Source: Croceimicrobium sp965658965 (GTDB lineage: Bacteria > Bacteroidota > Bacteroidia > Flavobacteriales > Schleiferiaceae). From it: a stretch of DNA of 64,000 bases. Location of the stretch: assembly GCA_965658965.1 (NCBI GenBank), contig CBFHVV010000004.1, positions 1 to 64,000 on the forward strand. The letters are read 5' to 3'. Position 1 is the stretch's first letter; each line of letters opens with the position of its first letter. Positions 28,729 to 38,700 of this stretch are shown here, one piece after another. Made by a program: the position numbers and the translations under genes. The notes beneath the pieces were generated by a model. That model worked only from the letters and a program-made list of their open reading frames with translations, made no database searches and was not told the origin of the DNA.

Positions 28729-29339
28729 TTGAAAAAGACATTTGCGATAGCCCTAGTACTCGGAATTGGTTTCGGTGCTGATGCTCAAGAAATTGCTGTT
28801 ACGGCACTTGGGATTACTTAAGCAACCTTAACAGTGATAGTGATGCGGAAAGAGTTATAGAAGAAAACCCCAAGGAATACAAGAAACCATCTTCTTCCAA
28901 AGCCGAATCTAAAGGCTTAGGAGATGCTTATAGAGTGTATTACGACAATGACGTTTGGCGCAGAATTAGTCCCTCCGAACTAAACGAAGAGGCAGATCTT
29001 GCCTGGACCATGAAAAAAGGCGATGCCTATGCTATGGTTATTTTTGAAGAGATCGAAATTAATATGGAGGACTTATCTCAAATTGCTTTCGATAATGCCA
29101 AAGAGCTTTCTGATGGCTTAGAAATGGTGAACAGAGAGTACCGAAATGTTAATGGAAATAGTCTTGTTTTAATGGAAATGGCGGGCAAGATGGGAGGCAT
29201 TAATGTTACCTATTATTCTTATTATTTTTCCAATGAAAATGGAAGCATACAGTTTCACACTTTTACCGGCACTCAAGTAATGGATAAGTACCGTGATACC
29301 TTCGATGCTTTGCTAAGCGGACTAACTATAAACGAATAA
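28729..29339 (+). pseudogene. small secreted protein, frameshifted near 28791-28810
   Basis: From TTG 28729 the frame gives a signal peptide (LKKTFAIALVLGIGFGADAQ) and stops at TAA 28819-28821. In a second frame (codons at 0 mod 3) an open stretch continues from about 28800 (GTWDYLSNLNSDSD...) through 29339, encoding ~175 residues with no internal stop. Joined, they form one exported protein of ~200 residues. The second half holds YYDNDVWRRISPSELN and LAWTMKKGDAYAMVIFEE; I recognise no family. The break may be a real mutation, a programmed slip or an assembly error (the scaffold has gaps). No ATG is available at the 5' end. It starts 3 bases after the thioredoxin gene and ends at a strong terminator. 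Confidence 0.7.
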
Positions 29340-29360
29340 TAAGCCTCTAAGCGGCCCTAT

Positions 29361-29399
29361 CAAAAAGCCCTTGTCTGAAATTCAGACAAGGGCTTTTTG
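29361..29399. terminator. bidirectional terminator, near-perfect palindrome
   Basis: CAAAAAGCCCTTGTCTGAA, one central A, then its exact reverse complement: a 19-bp inverted repeat with T-runs on both strands. It lies between the convergent frameshifted gene (+) and receiver gene (-) and would end both transcripts. Confidence 0.92.
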
Positions 29400-29457
29400 A
29401 TTTTTAAAGGCTGAGTTCTTCAGTCAATAAATAGGCGGTTGGGGTGTAAAAAACTCC

Positions 29458-29835
29458 TTAAGCAGTTAGAATCTCTTGAATTTTTTCTTTGCTAAGAGGC
29501 TTAATGATAAAGCCTTTAACAAAGTCGTAATCTTTTGCTTTTAAAATGTCCCTTTCGTCGGTAGAAGATGATACCATGTAAATTTCGAGTTCAGCTAAAT
29601 GGTAAAAGTTACTTTTTTGAATTTGCTCCAAAAACTCCCAGCCATCGAGCACCGGCATATTAATATCTAATAGAACTACGGTTTTAAGGTTTTGGTCTGC
29701 TTGCTGCTCTAAGTTGGCAAGACCCGTTTCGCCGTTTTCACTTTCTTCCACAATAACCGATTGGTTAATGTGGGCAATCATTTTAGAGGTGATGGTCCGA
29801 TAAACCCAGTCGTCGTCAATTATAAGTATTTTCAT
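29458..29835 (-). CDS. single-domain response regulator (CheY-like receiver)
   Basis: 125 residues that are only a receiver domain: acidic pocket IIDDDWVY (Asp7-9), phospho-acceptor in LLDINMP (~Asp57), Thr/Ser position in MVSSST, and conserved Lys in FIIKPLS. There is no output domain. It starts 14 bases after the stop of the 1604-residue multi-PAS sensor, so the two are almost surely co-transcribed partners. With no DNA-binding domain it may pass phosphate to, or bind, another protein. Confidence 0.93.
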   Translation of the reverse strand: MKILIIDDDWVYRTITSKMIAHINQSVIVEESENGETGLANLEQQADQNLKTVVLLDINMPVLDGWEFLEQIQKSNFYHLAELEIYMVSSSTDERDILKAKDYDFVKGFIIKPLSKEKIQEILTA

Positions 29836-29849
29836 TTTTGTTTTTTAAT

Positions 29850-32800
29850 TCAGTCTAGGTCATTTGCATCATTAACTATCTTTTTAACAATTTCGTCCAT
29901 TTCATTAGTCGAAATTTTTAATTGCTCAATCCAGGTGAGAATATCGTCCATTTTACCCTCTTGCAACTCAATTAGATTTACGATTCCTAAAATTCTCGAT
30001 AAGGGGGCTCGTACCACATGAGATTGTGTCCAGGCGATTTCACGCAGCTTCTCATTTGAACGCTCCAGGTCTCTGGTATAGCGTTTTAGCAGTTTTTTAT
30101 TTTCCGCTTCTTGTGTGATATCCGAAGATATTTCAATCATACCAATCACCGTATCGGATTCATCATAAAAAGGTGTCATGGAGGCGCGAACCGGCATCCT
30201 TAAGCCACTTTTTTTCTGTGCCACAAACTCGCCCGACCAAGCGCGTCCTTGATGGAGGCTTTTTAAGTCGTACTGCTCGTCTTTTAAAGATATTGGACGA
30301 AGCAGATCTAAGCTTTTGCCTACTGCTTCTTCCGCTGTCCAGCCATAAATCGTTTCCGCTGCTTTATTCCAAAAGGTAACTACATCCTCTACATTTGTGG
30401 CTATGGCCGCCTGGCCAACATTTTTGAGTAAATTAGCTTTAAACCTATTTTCCGCTTCCGACAATTTATGCTCGGTCATATCTGTCATTGCTCCCACCAT
30501 TCGGGTAGCCTTTCCTTTCTTATTTCTGGAAATCACCCCTTGATCTACAATATAAAGCAGTTCTCCCTTTTCGTCAATAAGCCTATACTCCTCTTTCCAC
30601 TTAGTGGTTTTAGGGTCCTTAATTGCTTCTTCAACGCTCTTCTCTAATCTTTCTTTGTCTTCTGGATGGAAGGAGTCTTGCCAAAAGTCTTTTTTAGAAA
30701 AGGACTTCATAGCGCTTTTACCAAGTAGACCTTCAATAGCCTTAGAACGGTAAAATTTATCCGTAGTTATATCCCAGTCCCAGATAACATCATTGGTTGC
30801 CTCGGTCACTTTCTCAAAGCGTTCGTTGGCCTTTAGGATATCCTCTTCTGCCTTTTTACGTTCGGTAACGTCAGTGTTCCCGCCAATCATCCGCAGTGCT
30901 TTACCCTCACTATCTCTCGATACGATGGCCTTACCTTCAATATAGTGAATTGATTTATCGGGCCAAATTACGCGGAACACCGAGTTAAACTCTCGTTTTC
31001 CCTCCAGTGCATCGTTTAAGTCTGCATTCGCACGCTCAAAATCATCTGGGTGAAGGCCATTTTGCCATGCACTTAAAGCCCCCTTAAAGTCCTCCTTTTT
31101 TACACCGTATATTTCATACATACGATCATCCCAGCTTAAGACATCGTTGGCAATATCCCAATCATAAATACCCATTTTTGCTGATGTGGTGGCAAGGCGC
31201 AGGCGCTCTGTGGTGGATAGTAAACTGGCTTCTGCCCTTTTCCGTTCGGTGATATCTAAAATGATGGCAATAAAATTCTTCCGATTAGCTTCTTCCACTA
31301 ATTTTAAGTGTACTTCTACGGGGTAAAGACTGTTGTCCTTTCTTTTATGCTTAGTGAAAAAGACAATTTTCTCTTTTTTACCACTTAATAGAGGCGCAAT
31401 TAACTGATTAAAACGCTCTGGTGAGAATTCGGGCTTTAAGTCTAAAGGGCTTAGCTTCCCTAATTCCTCGTAGGTATAACCAAGATTGTTCGCAGCTCCC
31501 TTGTTAACGTAGCTAAACTTAAGCGTCTCGGAGTCGAACATGTAGATTTCATTTAGACTATTCTCAAGGGTTTCATGAAATCTAGCCTTATCGTCTTTTG
31601 CCTTCTGTTGCTCGGTTATATCAAGAATTATTGAGTTAAATACAATAGTTCCATCTGCTAAAAAGCTAGGTGTACCAAAGCCTAAGTGGGTGTGCAGTTC
31701 TCCCGTGGTAGGCATGATGTATTTAATCGGACTCTGCCAGCGTGATTTCGTCTCAACTGCCTGACGGATAGTCTTTTGCACCTCCTCCAATTCCCCGGCT
31801 GCTTCAATTTGCCGCCAAGCTAGGCCAATGTCGTTTATTAGTTCACTAGGGCTAAAACCCCATAATTCTTCAACTTTTCCTCGAATATTTTTAAGCGCAT
31901 CGCTTCCGTCTGGATAAATGTAATACTCGTAAACAATACCGGGTAAATTTTGGGCTAGAGATATCAGCCTGTTTTCTGATTCCTTTCTGTCATTAATATC
32001 CTGAAAGCCTCCGTAAAGACGCACACATCTGCCTTCCTTAAACTCGGCATTTCCAATGGAGCGAACCCAAAGTTCTGTCTTGTTTTTCGTGATAATTACC
32101 GCTTCAAAATCATAAGCTTCTCCAGTGCTAATTGTATTCCGAATAGTGGACTCTACCATTTCACGAAAATCTTCACGATAAAAATTTATGCCTTCCTCTA
32201 AATTAGGGGTATAAGTGCTGGAATCAGTTTCATGCATTTGGTGGATCTCCTCCGACCAATAAACACTTTCGGTCTCTAAATCAACCTCCCAACTACCAAT
32301 TTTAGCCAGCTTATTTACTTGCGAGTTTAATTCTCGGAGGTTTTTTTCCTGTGTTATGTCTTTTGCGGTAGTATAGACTAAGCCTTCCTCCGATACGGGG
32401 CTGCAGTACCAGCTCAGCCATATAGGCCCTCCACTTTTTGAAAGGACCTTACTTTCAAACTTAAAGGTTTCCCCGAGCTTACTATGCTGCTTGACCTTCT
32501 CCCTAAAGATTTTATAATCAGAGGCACTAACAAAGTCATTTAGAGACTTTGCATTGGCATGCTCAAAATTACTGCTAAGGAGCTCAGAGCCTGCTTTATT
32601 AATTTTTAGCATCTTCCCTTTAAAATCGAGAACCGAAATAATATCAGGAATGGCGTTAAAAGTATGGCTCAAATCATTTTCTAGCATTTTTCGCTTCAAC
32701 TCAGAGCTTATAATACTTTCTAAGTTTTTTAATAATGGGGCAAAACTATGTAAAGGGCTAGTGCCAGCTTTGCTTCCCACTTTTATTAGACCAATTATTT

Positions 32801-34664
32801 CACCATCTACAATTAAAGGGCTCCCCAAAATAGCATTTAGGCCAATTTTGAAAGCAGCACCTTTCCTAAGAAACTTCTTTTGTATGTCTTCTTTCCCCCA
32901 AATTATTTGCTTCTTTTTACTCCAAAGCCTGCCTTCTAGGCCATCTTTTATAAGAAACTGATTAAGAGAAGGTTTATAATCATAAAACACTTCGTCCTCT
33001 GGCACAGCGAGGTAATAGTTAAGTAATTGCATACGGGTATTATCGAAGTTTGAAGACCAAACCTCAACCCAGTCGAAGCCGCCAAAGGCACTTATTATTT
33101 CACACAACTGTTTAGAAGCATCTAAAAGCGAGCTTTGATTGGCAAAACTTAAACTAATCTCCGCTAGTAATTTATTCTCAAGCTCTTTGTTTTTTTGCGC
33201 TGTAACATCTCTCTCAATCGCAATCCAGTGAGTATACCAACCTTTTTCATCGGCCACAGGGCTTACTGTAAAGTTGACCCAAAACTCTTCCCCATTTTTT
33301 TTATAATTGATGGTGGTTATTTCGTGGGTCTCCCAGTTTCCTATGGCTTTACTAAGCTTAGCAAGATCCTTTGTGTTTGACTTCGGTCCTTGTAATATTC
33401 GTGGAGTTTTACCGATAACCTCTTCTGGCTGATAACCAGTCATTTTAGTAAATGCCTCATTCACATATATTATCCTTGGGCCTGATTCGTCAATTGACTC
33501 AGCTTCCGTGATTAAAACTGCATCTTTGGTATTCGTCACCACACTTTCGAGCAATTTTTGGCGCCGTTTTTCCTCTATCAGGTCCGTGATATCTCTGGTA
33601 TTAACTACAATACCATTCACCGCCGGATCATGCAGCAAGTTTGTAAGGACCGATTCTAACCAACGCCATTCGTTCAAATGGTTCTTAGCACGAAAAGGCT
33701 CTACATTAACTCTTGCCTTGTTTCTTACTTCATTAAGGCTCCCTAAAACTCGTTCTTTATCATCAGGATGAATATATTCAAAGGCGTTTTTACCTATAAA
33801 CTCTTCTGGGGGAATTCCTGATAGAGCCAAACTTGAAGGGGCCATATAAGTATAGTTTCCTTCTTGGTCTATTACTCCAATTAAGTCAAAAGCTCCTTGA
33901 ACCAAGGATTTAAGACGCTGTTCACTTTGTTGAATTTTTTCTTCCTGCTTTGTCCTTTCCTCTGCATCTCTCGCCACACAGTGCACTAAATTGGTACTAG
34001 GATCTAAGGTTGCAGACCACAAGTTATAAGCAATTCCGCCATTTTTTTTCTGGTAGCGATTTATGAAGTCTTTAACCTTCTCTCCATTGTAAATCCTCTC
34101 CGCAATTAGGTTGCTTTTTTCTAAATCCTCCTCCAAAATTAAATCTCGAAAAGGTTTACCAACTAATTCTTCGGGCGCATATCCCCAGTGGTGTTTGGCG
34201 GCGGCGCTGATATAGACAAAATCTCCTTGCTGATTAATTGTGCAAAATACATCCAAAGAAGCATCCATCATCTGGTTAGCATCTTCTCTTCGTTTCACCA
34301 AATTGGTTATATCTTTAGAAAAACACGCCACTGCTAAAACCTCTTCAGCTTCTTGCCTTAAAGGCTGAAAAGTCACCTGAATATGCTCTAACCTCTTTGA
34401 GCCTGGATTATAAAAATGTTCTTCCGTTTCAAAATATTCACCTTGGAGGGCTCTATTATAATATTCCCGCCACTTTTTAATCTCCGCCTCACTTAAGGCC
34501 TCGGTTAATACTGTTTGATCGAGATGCTGCTCCTCACCAGCGTTTATATTTGCTAGAGTGAAATAGGCCTTGTTTGCTTCTTTTAGTTTGTAGTCGGGAC
34601 CTACCACCCAAAAAAGGTTTCTGCTTTGATCGAAAAAAGCAGTTTTAAATTGGTCTCGTTTCAT
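29850..34664 (-). CDS. multi-PAS/GAF sensor with phospho-acceptor helix but no ATPase domain
   Basis: 1604 residues, no signal peptide or membrane segment, so cytoplasmic. I count eleven PAS-like domains by their repeated 'DIT..K' ends (about 5-120, 128-240, 246-362, 370-490, 662-775, 785-895, 903-1018, 1028-1142, 1152-1270, 1280-1398, 1408-1520) and one GAF domain (~495-655). The C-terminus (1540-1604) is a HisKA-like hairpin, AWTQSHVVRAPLSRIL with His1549, and the protein then ends. The HATPase_c domain with N and G boxes is absent. It thus looks like a phospho-acceptor or docking platform rather than a self-sufficient kinase. This tail is known to me from other Bacteroidota PAS proteins. 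A receiver gene follows 14 bases downstream. Confidence 0.9.
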   Translation of the reverse strand: MKRDQFKTAFFDQSRNLFWVVGPDYKLKEANKAYFTLANINAGEEQHLDQTVLTEALSEAEIKKWREYYNRALQGEYFETEEHFYNPGSKRLEHIQVTFQPLRQEAEEVLAVACFSKDITNLVKRREDANQMMDASLDVFCTINQQGDFVYISAAAKHHWGYAPEELVGKPFRDLILEEDLEKSNLIAERIYNGEKVKDFINRYQKKNGGIAYNLWSATLDPSTNLVHCVARDAEERTKQEEKIQQSEQRLKSLVQGAFDLIGVIDQEGNYTYMAPSSLALSGIPPEEFIGKNAFEYIHPDDKERVLGSLNEVRNKARVNVEPFRAKNHLNEWRWLESVLTNLLHDPAVNGIVVNTRDITDLIEEKRRQKLLESVVTNTKDAVLITEAESIDESGPRIIYVNEAFTKMTGYQPEEVIGKTPRILQGPKSNTKDLAKLSKAIGNWETHEITTINYKKNGEEFWVNFTVSPVADEKGWYTHWIAIERDVTAQKNKELENKLLAEISLSFANQSSLLDASKQLCEIISAFGGFDWVEVWSSNFDNTRMQLLNYYLAVPEDEVFYDYKPSLNQFLIKDGLEGRLWSKKKQIIWGKEDIQKKFLRKGAAFKIGLNAILGSPLIVDGEIIGLIKVGSKAGTSPLHSFAPLLKNLESIISSELKRKMLENDLSHTFNAIPDIISVLDFKGKMLKINKAGSELLSSNFEHANAKSLNDFVSASDYKIFREKVKQHSKLGETFKFESKVLSKSGGPIWLSWYCSPVSEEGLVYTTAKDITQEKNLRELNSQVNKLAKIGSWEVDLETESVYWSEEIHQMHETDSSTYTPNLEEGINFYREDFREMVESTIRNTISTGEAYDFEAVIITKNKTELWVRSIGNAEFKEGRCVRLYGGFQDINDRKESENRLISLAQNLPGIVYEYYIYPDGSDALKNIRGKVEELWGFSPSELINDIGLAWRQIEAAGELEEVQKTIRQAVETKSRWQSPIKYIMPTTGELHTHLGFGTPSFLADGTIVFNSIILDITEQQKAKDDKARFHETLENSLNEIYMFDSETLKFSYVNKGAANNLGYTYEELGKLSPLDLKPEFSPERFNQLIAPLLSGKKEKIVFFTKHKRKDNSLYPVEVHLKLVEEANRKNFIAIILDITERKRAEASLLSTTERLRLATTSAKMGIYDWDIANDVLSWDDRMYEIYGVKKEDFKGALSAWQNGLHPDDFERANADLNDALEGKREFNSVFRVIWPDKSIHYIEGKAIVSRDSEGKALRMIGGNTDVTERKKAEEDILKANERFEKVTEATNDVIWDWDITTDKFYRSKAIEGLLGKSAMKSFSKKDFWQDSFHPEDKERLEKSVEEAIKDPKTTKWKEEYRLIDEKGELLYIVDQGVISRNKKGKATRMVGAMTDMTEHKLSEAENRFKANLLKNVGQAAIATNVEDVVTFWNKAAETIYGWTAEEAVGKSLDLLRPISLKDEQYDLKSLHQGRAWSGEFVAQKKSGLRMPVRASMTPFYDESDTVIGMIEISSDITQEAENKKLLKRYTRDLERSNEKLREIAWTQSHVVRAPLSRILGIVNLIELQEGKMDDILTWIEQLKISTNEMDEIVKKIVNDANDLD

Positions 34665-34896
34665 AAAAAGTACTCGATTGTTATTTACACAGCCTTAATA
34701 ACTATGCTTTGATCTCCCTCAAAACATTTTCTGATGTAATGTAATAATTTCCTTCCACCAACTGCGCTTTTCCATTGCAATATTTGAAAAAATCAAACAA
34801 GAGATCCCCAGCAGATAAACGAATTAAAGTCTTTCATCTAGCTGCAGCTGATTTTTCAGATTTGGGTATTTTGCGAAAGAAATGGACTAAACTAAA

Positions 34897-34937
34897 AACC
34901 TATCATATAACTAAACAGTTTAGTTATATGATAGGTT
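34897..34937. repeat. perfect 41-nt AT-rich palindrome
   Basis: Arms of 20 bases (AACCTATCATATAACTAAAC and its exact complement) flank one A. There is almost no GC and no T-tail, so it is not a standard terminator. It lies 233 bases upstream of the multi-PAS gene start. Possible operator, MITE trace or cruciform; see findings. Confidence 0.85.
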
Positions 34938-35078
34938 AAAAGCAGACCTCGCAAAATTTGACCTACGCAATTGCCTTAATTAGAGAGCTTAGTTAGGGAT
35001 TAGTATTAGAATCCTGGCCTTTAAAAACCAGATACCTTAATACAATTGATGCTTAGAGTTGACTTTCATGTTTTGAAG

Positions 35079-35229
35079 AAAGTTTTGGCTTGAAGCAGGA
35101 AACTAACCTTTAGGAGGGGGGAGATTTAAGTTTAGTCTCCATGCTTCAAACAAAACTCGATAAGCAACATATCGATGTTCAAATATCAGACAGCCTATTT
35201 AACTATTTCCGTCAATCTTATATAAATTT
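35079..35229. repeat. structured intergenic repeat, copy A
   Basis: About 151 bases, closely matching 35428-35580. Internal pairing: TTGAAGCA (35090-35097) with TGCTTCAA (35142-35149), and TCGATA (35157-35162) with TATCGA (35170-35175) around a 7-base loop AGCAACA. The central G-rich tract and flanking bases differ most between copies; both hairpins and the 3' third are conserved. No long open frame. Could be a small RNA, a leader element or a mobile repeat; strand unknown. Confidence 0.8.
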
Positions 35230-35367
35230 TTATATTATAAAGCTCTTAATTTCAACTACTTAAAATTTAACTGCTGTGACGATTATAGGCTATCGTAACT
35301 TTTCATCCTTTTTAAATTGGTCTTAACAAAATGAACCCTTCTCCTTGCCAACTAGAAAAAAGAGCAT

Positions 35368-35406
35368 AAAAAAAGGCCTTACTGCTTTCAGTAAGGCCTT
35401 TTTTTT
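35368..35406. terminator. bidirectional intrinsic terminator between the two repeat copies
   Basis: AAAAAAAGGCCTTACTG / CAGTAAGGCCTTTTTTT with loop CTTT: a 17-bp stem with T-runs on both strands. It sits 21 bases left of repeat copy B, and would end a minus-strand transcript through copy B (including the hybrid kinase mRNA) or a plus-strand one from copy A. Confidence 0.9.
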
Positions 35407-35427
35407 AGTTTAACTGATTAAACTCTT

Positions 35428-35580
35428 AAAGTTTCGGCTTGAAGCAGGAAGTAACCCTTAAGAAGGGGGGGGAGATTTAAGAGTCAAAATCCGTGCTTCA
35501 ACCAAAACTCGATAAGCAACATATCGATAGTCAAATATCAGACAGCCTATTTAACTATTTCCGTCAATCTTAAATAAATT
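35428..35580. repeat. structured intergenic repeat, copy B
   Basis: About 153 bases, the partner of copy A and in the same orientation, 199 bases apart. The same outer stem (TTGAAGCA/TGCTTCAA) and the same TCGATA/TATCGA hairpin are kept; a run of 36 bases near the 3' end is identical. ATTTCCGTCAA within it (35557-35567) recurs inverted as TTGACGGAAAT at 35632-35642, just outside the repeat. Confidence 0.8.
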
Positions 35581-35728
35581 ATCTTACCATAATAATCTGT
35601 ATATCTGTTATTTAACCTTATTCCATGAATTTTGACGGAAATCTTCAAATAACAATTTGTGGAGAATAAGCGCTAAAGAAAACTTATAAGCTGCTTAGTT
35701 GATATCGAAAGAGAAAGTAAGCTTTAGC

Positions 35729-38700
35729 TTATGGAGCTTTTTTGCTGGCCTCATTGGTATAGCTTGATGGTGTTCTTCCAAAACGCGCTTTAAAGCTCCG
35801 AGAAAACGAGGCTAGTTCCTTAAAGCCTACTTTTTGTGCTAAGTTAGAAAAGGTAGAAAACTCTCCTTCTTCAATTAAGTTTAAGGCCTTCTGTAGTCTT
35901 GCTTCTTGGACGAATTTTTGTGGGCTCAAACCAGTGAGTCTTTTTACCTGCCTCAGCAATGTCGATTCACTCATTGAAAAGTGATCCGCTAAATCAGTGA
36001 CTTTTAAATCACTATTAGCCAAAGCCTTACAAACATAAGCCTCAAAGCTTGCCATCCAAGCTTCATCCTCTCTAATTTGCTGCTCTGTCTTTGGGTGCTT
36101 TTTTAAAGCCTCGCCTGCTTTTGGTTCTAACTCTTCTTCTTGCGCCGTTTCTTGCCGAACTTTGTAGTTTTCTAGCAAATTATTAATTCGCAATAAGAGT
36201 TCTTCTTCCTCAAAAGGCTTAGTTAGAAAGTCGTTTACCCCAATTCTTAAAGCGCTCATTCTTAAACTACTCTCTGAGCGAGCAGTAAGCATTATAAAAG
36301 GTAAAGACTCAAAAGAAGGTTCTGCCTTAATTTTGTCTAGTAAAGCAATGCCGTCCATTTCCGGCATCATCTGATCGGAAAGCACTAAGTCGAAAGGAAG
36401 GCAGCTGTGCTTATTTAAAGTGCTATTTTTCTCTATTAGCGCCCAGGCTTCGGCTCCGTTTTCAGCTAAACTAATATGGTACCTATCTTCTAATAAGTCT
36501 TTCAATAAAAAAAGGAGCTCTGAATTATCTTCAACTACCAAAATATGCGGTTTGTCCGCTTCTCCCTTGGCAAGTCTATTTACTTTTACCTTATCTTCAT
36601 CCGAAGCGATGTTTTCTTCATTTTGGCCCATCTTGGCTTGACCTTTGGCAAGCGTGTACGGAAACTTAAGGTAAAAGGTACTTCCCTTTTGCCATTCACT
36701 CTCCACCCATAATTTACCCTCCATTAAGGCCGTTAAATCTTTGGACAAGGCCAATCCCAAGCCTGTACCTCCATGGGCTTCTACTATCTCCGATCCTTCT
36801 GGTGGTTTTGCTTGATAAAAACGTTCAAAAACCTTATTAAGCTCCGACTTTTTTATACCGAGCCCTTGATCTGCGATGGCAATTAAAATCTGATTGCCCT
36901 CATCGGGCCTAATAAAAGCTTCTACTTTACCTCCTTTTGAGCTAAACTTAAAAGCGTTACTTAACAGATTAGTAAGAACCTTATCCAGTTTCACTTTGTC
37001 CACTTTCACTACGAGCTTTGGATCTAAATTAATCTGCCAGCTAAAACTGATGTTTTTCTCTTTAGCCAAGCTTATGAAAGGTTCTATTAAAAGCTCGAAA
37101 TGTTGATAGAGGCGAACCTCCTCTATTTCTAATTTTAATTTTCCCTCCTCCATTTTCGAAAGATCAAGGATTTCGTTTACCAAGCGCAGCAAAATATCCG
37201 TGTTACGCTGCATATAAGATAACCAGCGCTGCTCCTTACTATCGAGGTTCTTATTGCTGGCAATTAGTTTATTTAAAGGGGTGCTAATTAAAGTTAAGGG
37301 AGTGCGTAGTTCATGGCTAATATTTGCAAAAAAGCGCGATTTCATGCGGTCTAAGGAGAGTAAATCTTCCTTTTGCTGTTCTATGGTTTGCGTGCGTTCT
37401 ATTACCTGCTTTTCCAACTCTTTTCGTCTCGCAATCTGAGCCTGTCTACGTAAATTTAAGATAAAGAAAATTACAAGAAGAAATACCACAAGACAGGTAG
37501 AAATAAACCAAAGCTCTAAATAAAAGGGCTTTAAAACTTGGATAGCTAGCGATATTTCTTGCTTAGACCACCGTCCATTTGCTTCTTGACCTTTTATTTT
37601 TAACTGATAGTCTCCGAAAGGTATTTTCCCCAATTGGATAATATTGGATGTTTGATAAGTCCAATTCTCGTTAAGCCCTTCTAAAATATAAGAGTAATGT
37701 ATTTTTTTTGGCTCTTGGTATGATAAAAGAGACACGGCTATTTCGGTAATATAGTCGCCTGGTCTAATTTTTAAAGTGGCTCCTTTTTGCGCCTCGAGGT
37801 GATAATCTAAAACCGTGTCTCTCTGGGCTTTAAAAACCTCTAATTTGGTAACAATTAAACTAGGTTCATAATCTTTCTCCTCTTGATAAAAGTCTCTCGG
37901 GTTAAAAGAGCTTATGCCGTTTAAGCCTCCGAAATAAATTAGCCCCTCATTATCCTGGTAATGCGATAAACGGTTAAACTCATTATTACCCAAGCCATCA
38001 GTGCGGGTGTAAGTTCTTATTTTTTGGGTAGAAAGATCTAAATGCGCAATACCATATTCGGTTGACAACCAGAGGTTTTCTTGACCATCTCGATAAACGG
38101 CATAAATATTATTACTAGGTAATCCGTCTAAACGGTTATAGTGATTGAGTCGTCCCTCCGCAGGACTCCATTTTTGTAAACCAGACGAAGCTGTGGCAAG
38201 CCAGAAAGTACCGTCCTCATTAGGCAGTAGATGTTGAATATTATCAAATTCTAAAAAGTATTTGCCTTTACCACCAGACCAATAGCGCTCGAGAATTTCT
38301 GTACTCTTAAGGTCTATGCTAAATATTCCAGTACCCGTAATAATCCAAGCGGTGTCGCTCTCATTTTCATAGAATTGATACACGTAAGGGTTTGCTTCTG
38401 CGCTATGCCAGCGTGGAAGCTCCATCAACCCTGTATTATTTAAGCGGAAAAGTGACGCACGAAAATGATTGTTGAACCAGAATTGGTCGTATTTATCTTG
38501 ATGTAAAACCCAGGCGCCGCCTGAAACATGAGCCGGAAGGCTAATTAAGCTATCTGCTTGAGATTGATTCGTACTTTGAATTTTCAGGCCGATGTCCGTC
38601 ATAAACATTAAAGCTGAATCATTACTGTAGCTTAAGGCCAACTTACCTCCAGAAAATGTTTCTTCTACTCTTTCACGTTTTGTAGAAAGCTCTTCAGAAA

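Noticed and set aside
29361..29399. Operator or attachment site
   Set aside because: The near-perfect palindrome has T-runs on both ends and lies between two convergent genes, so a bidirectional terminator explains it.
36420..37106. Small frames on + over the hybrid kinase gene
   Set aside because: They are antisense shadows of a well-conserved kinase/receiver region.
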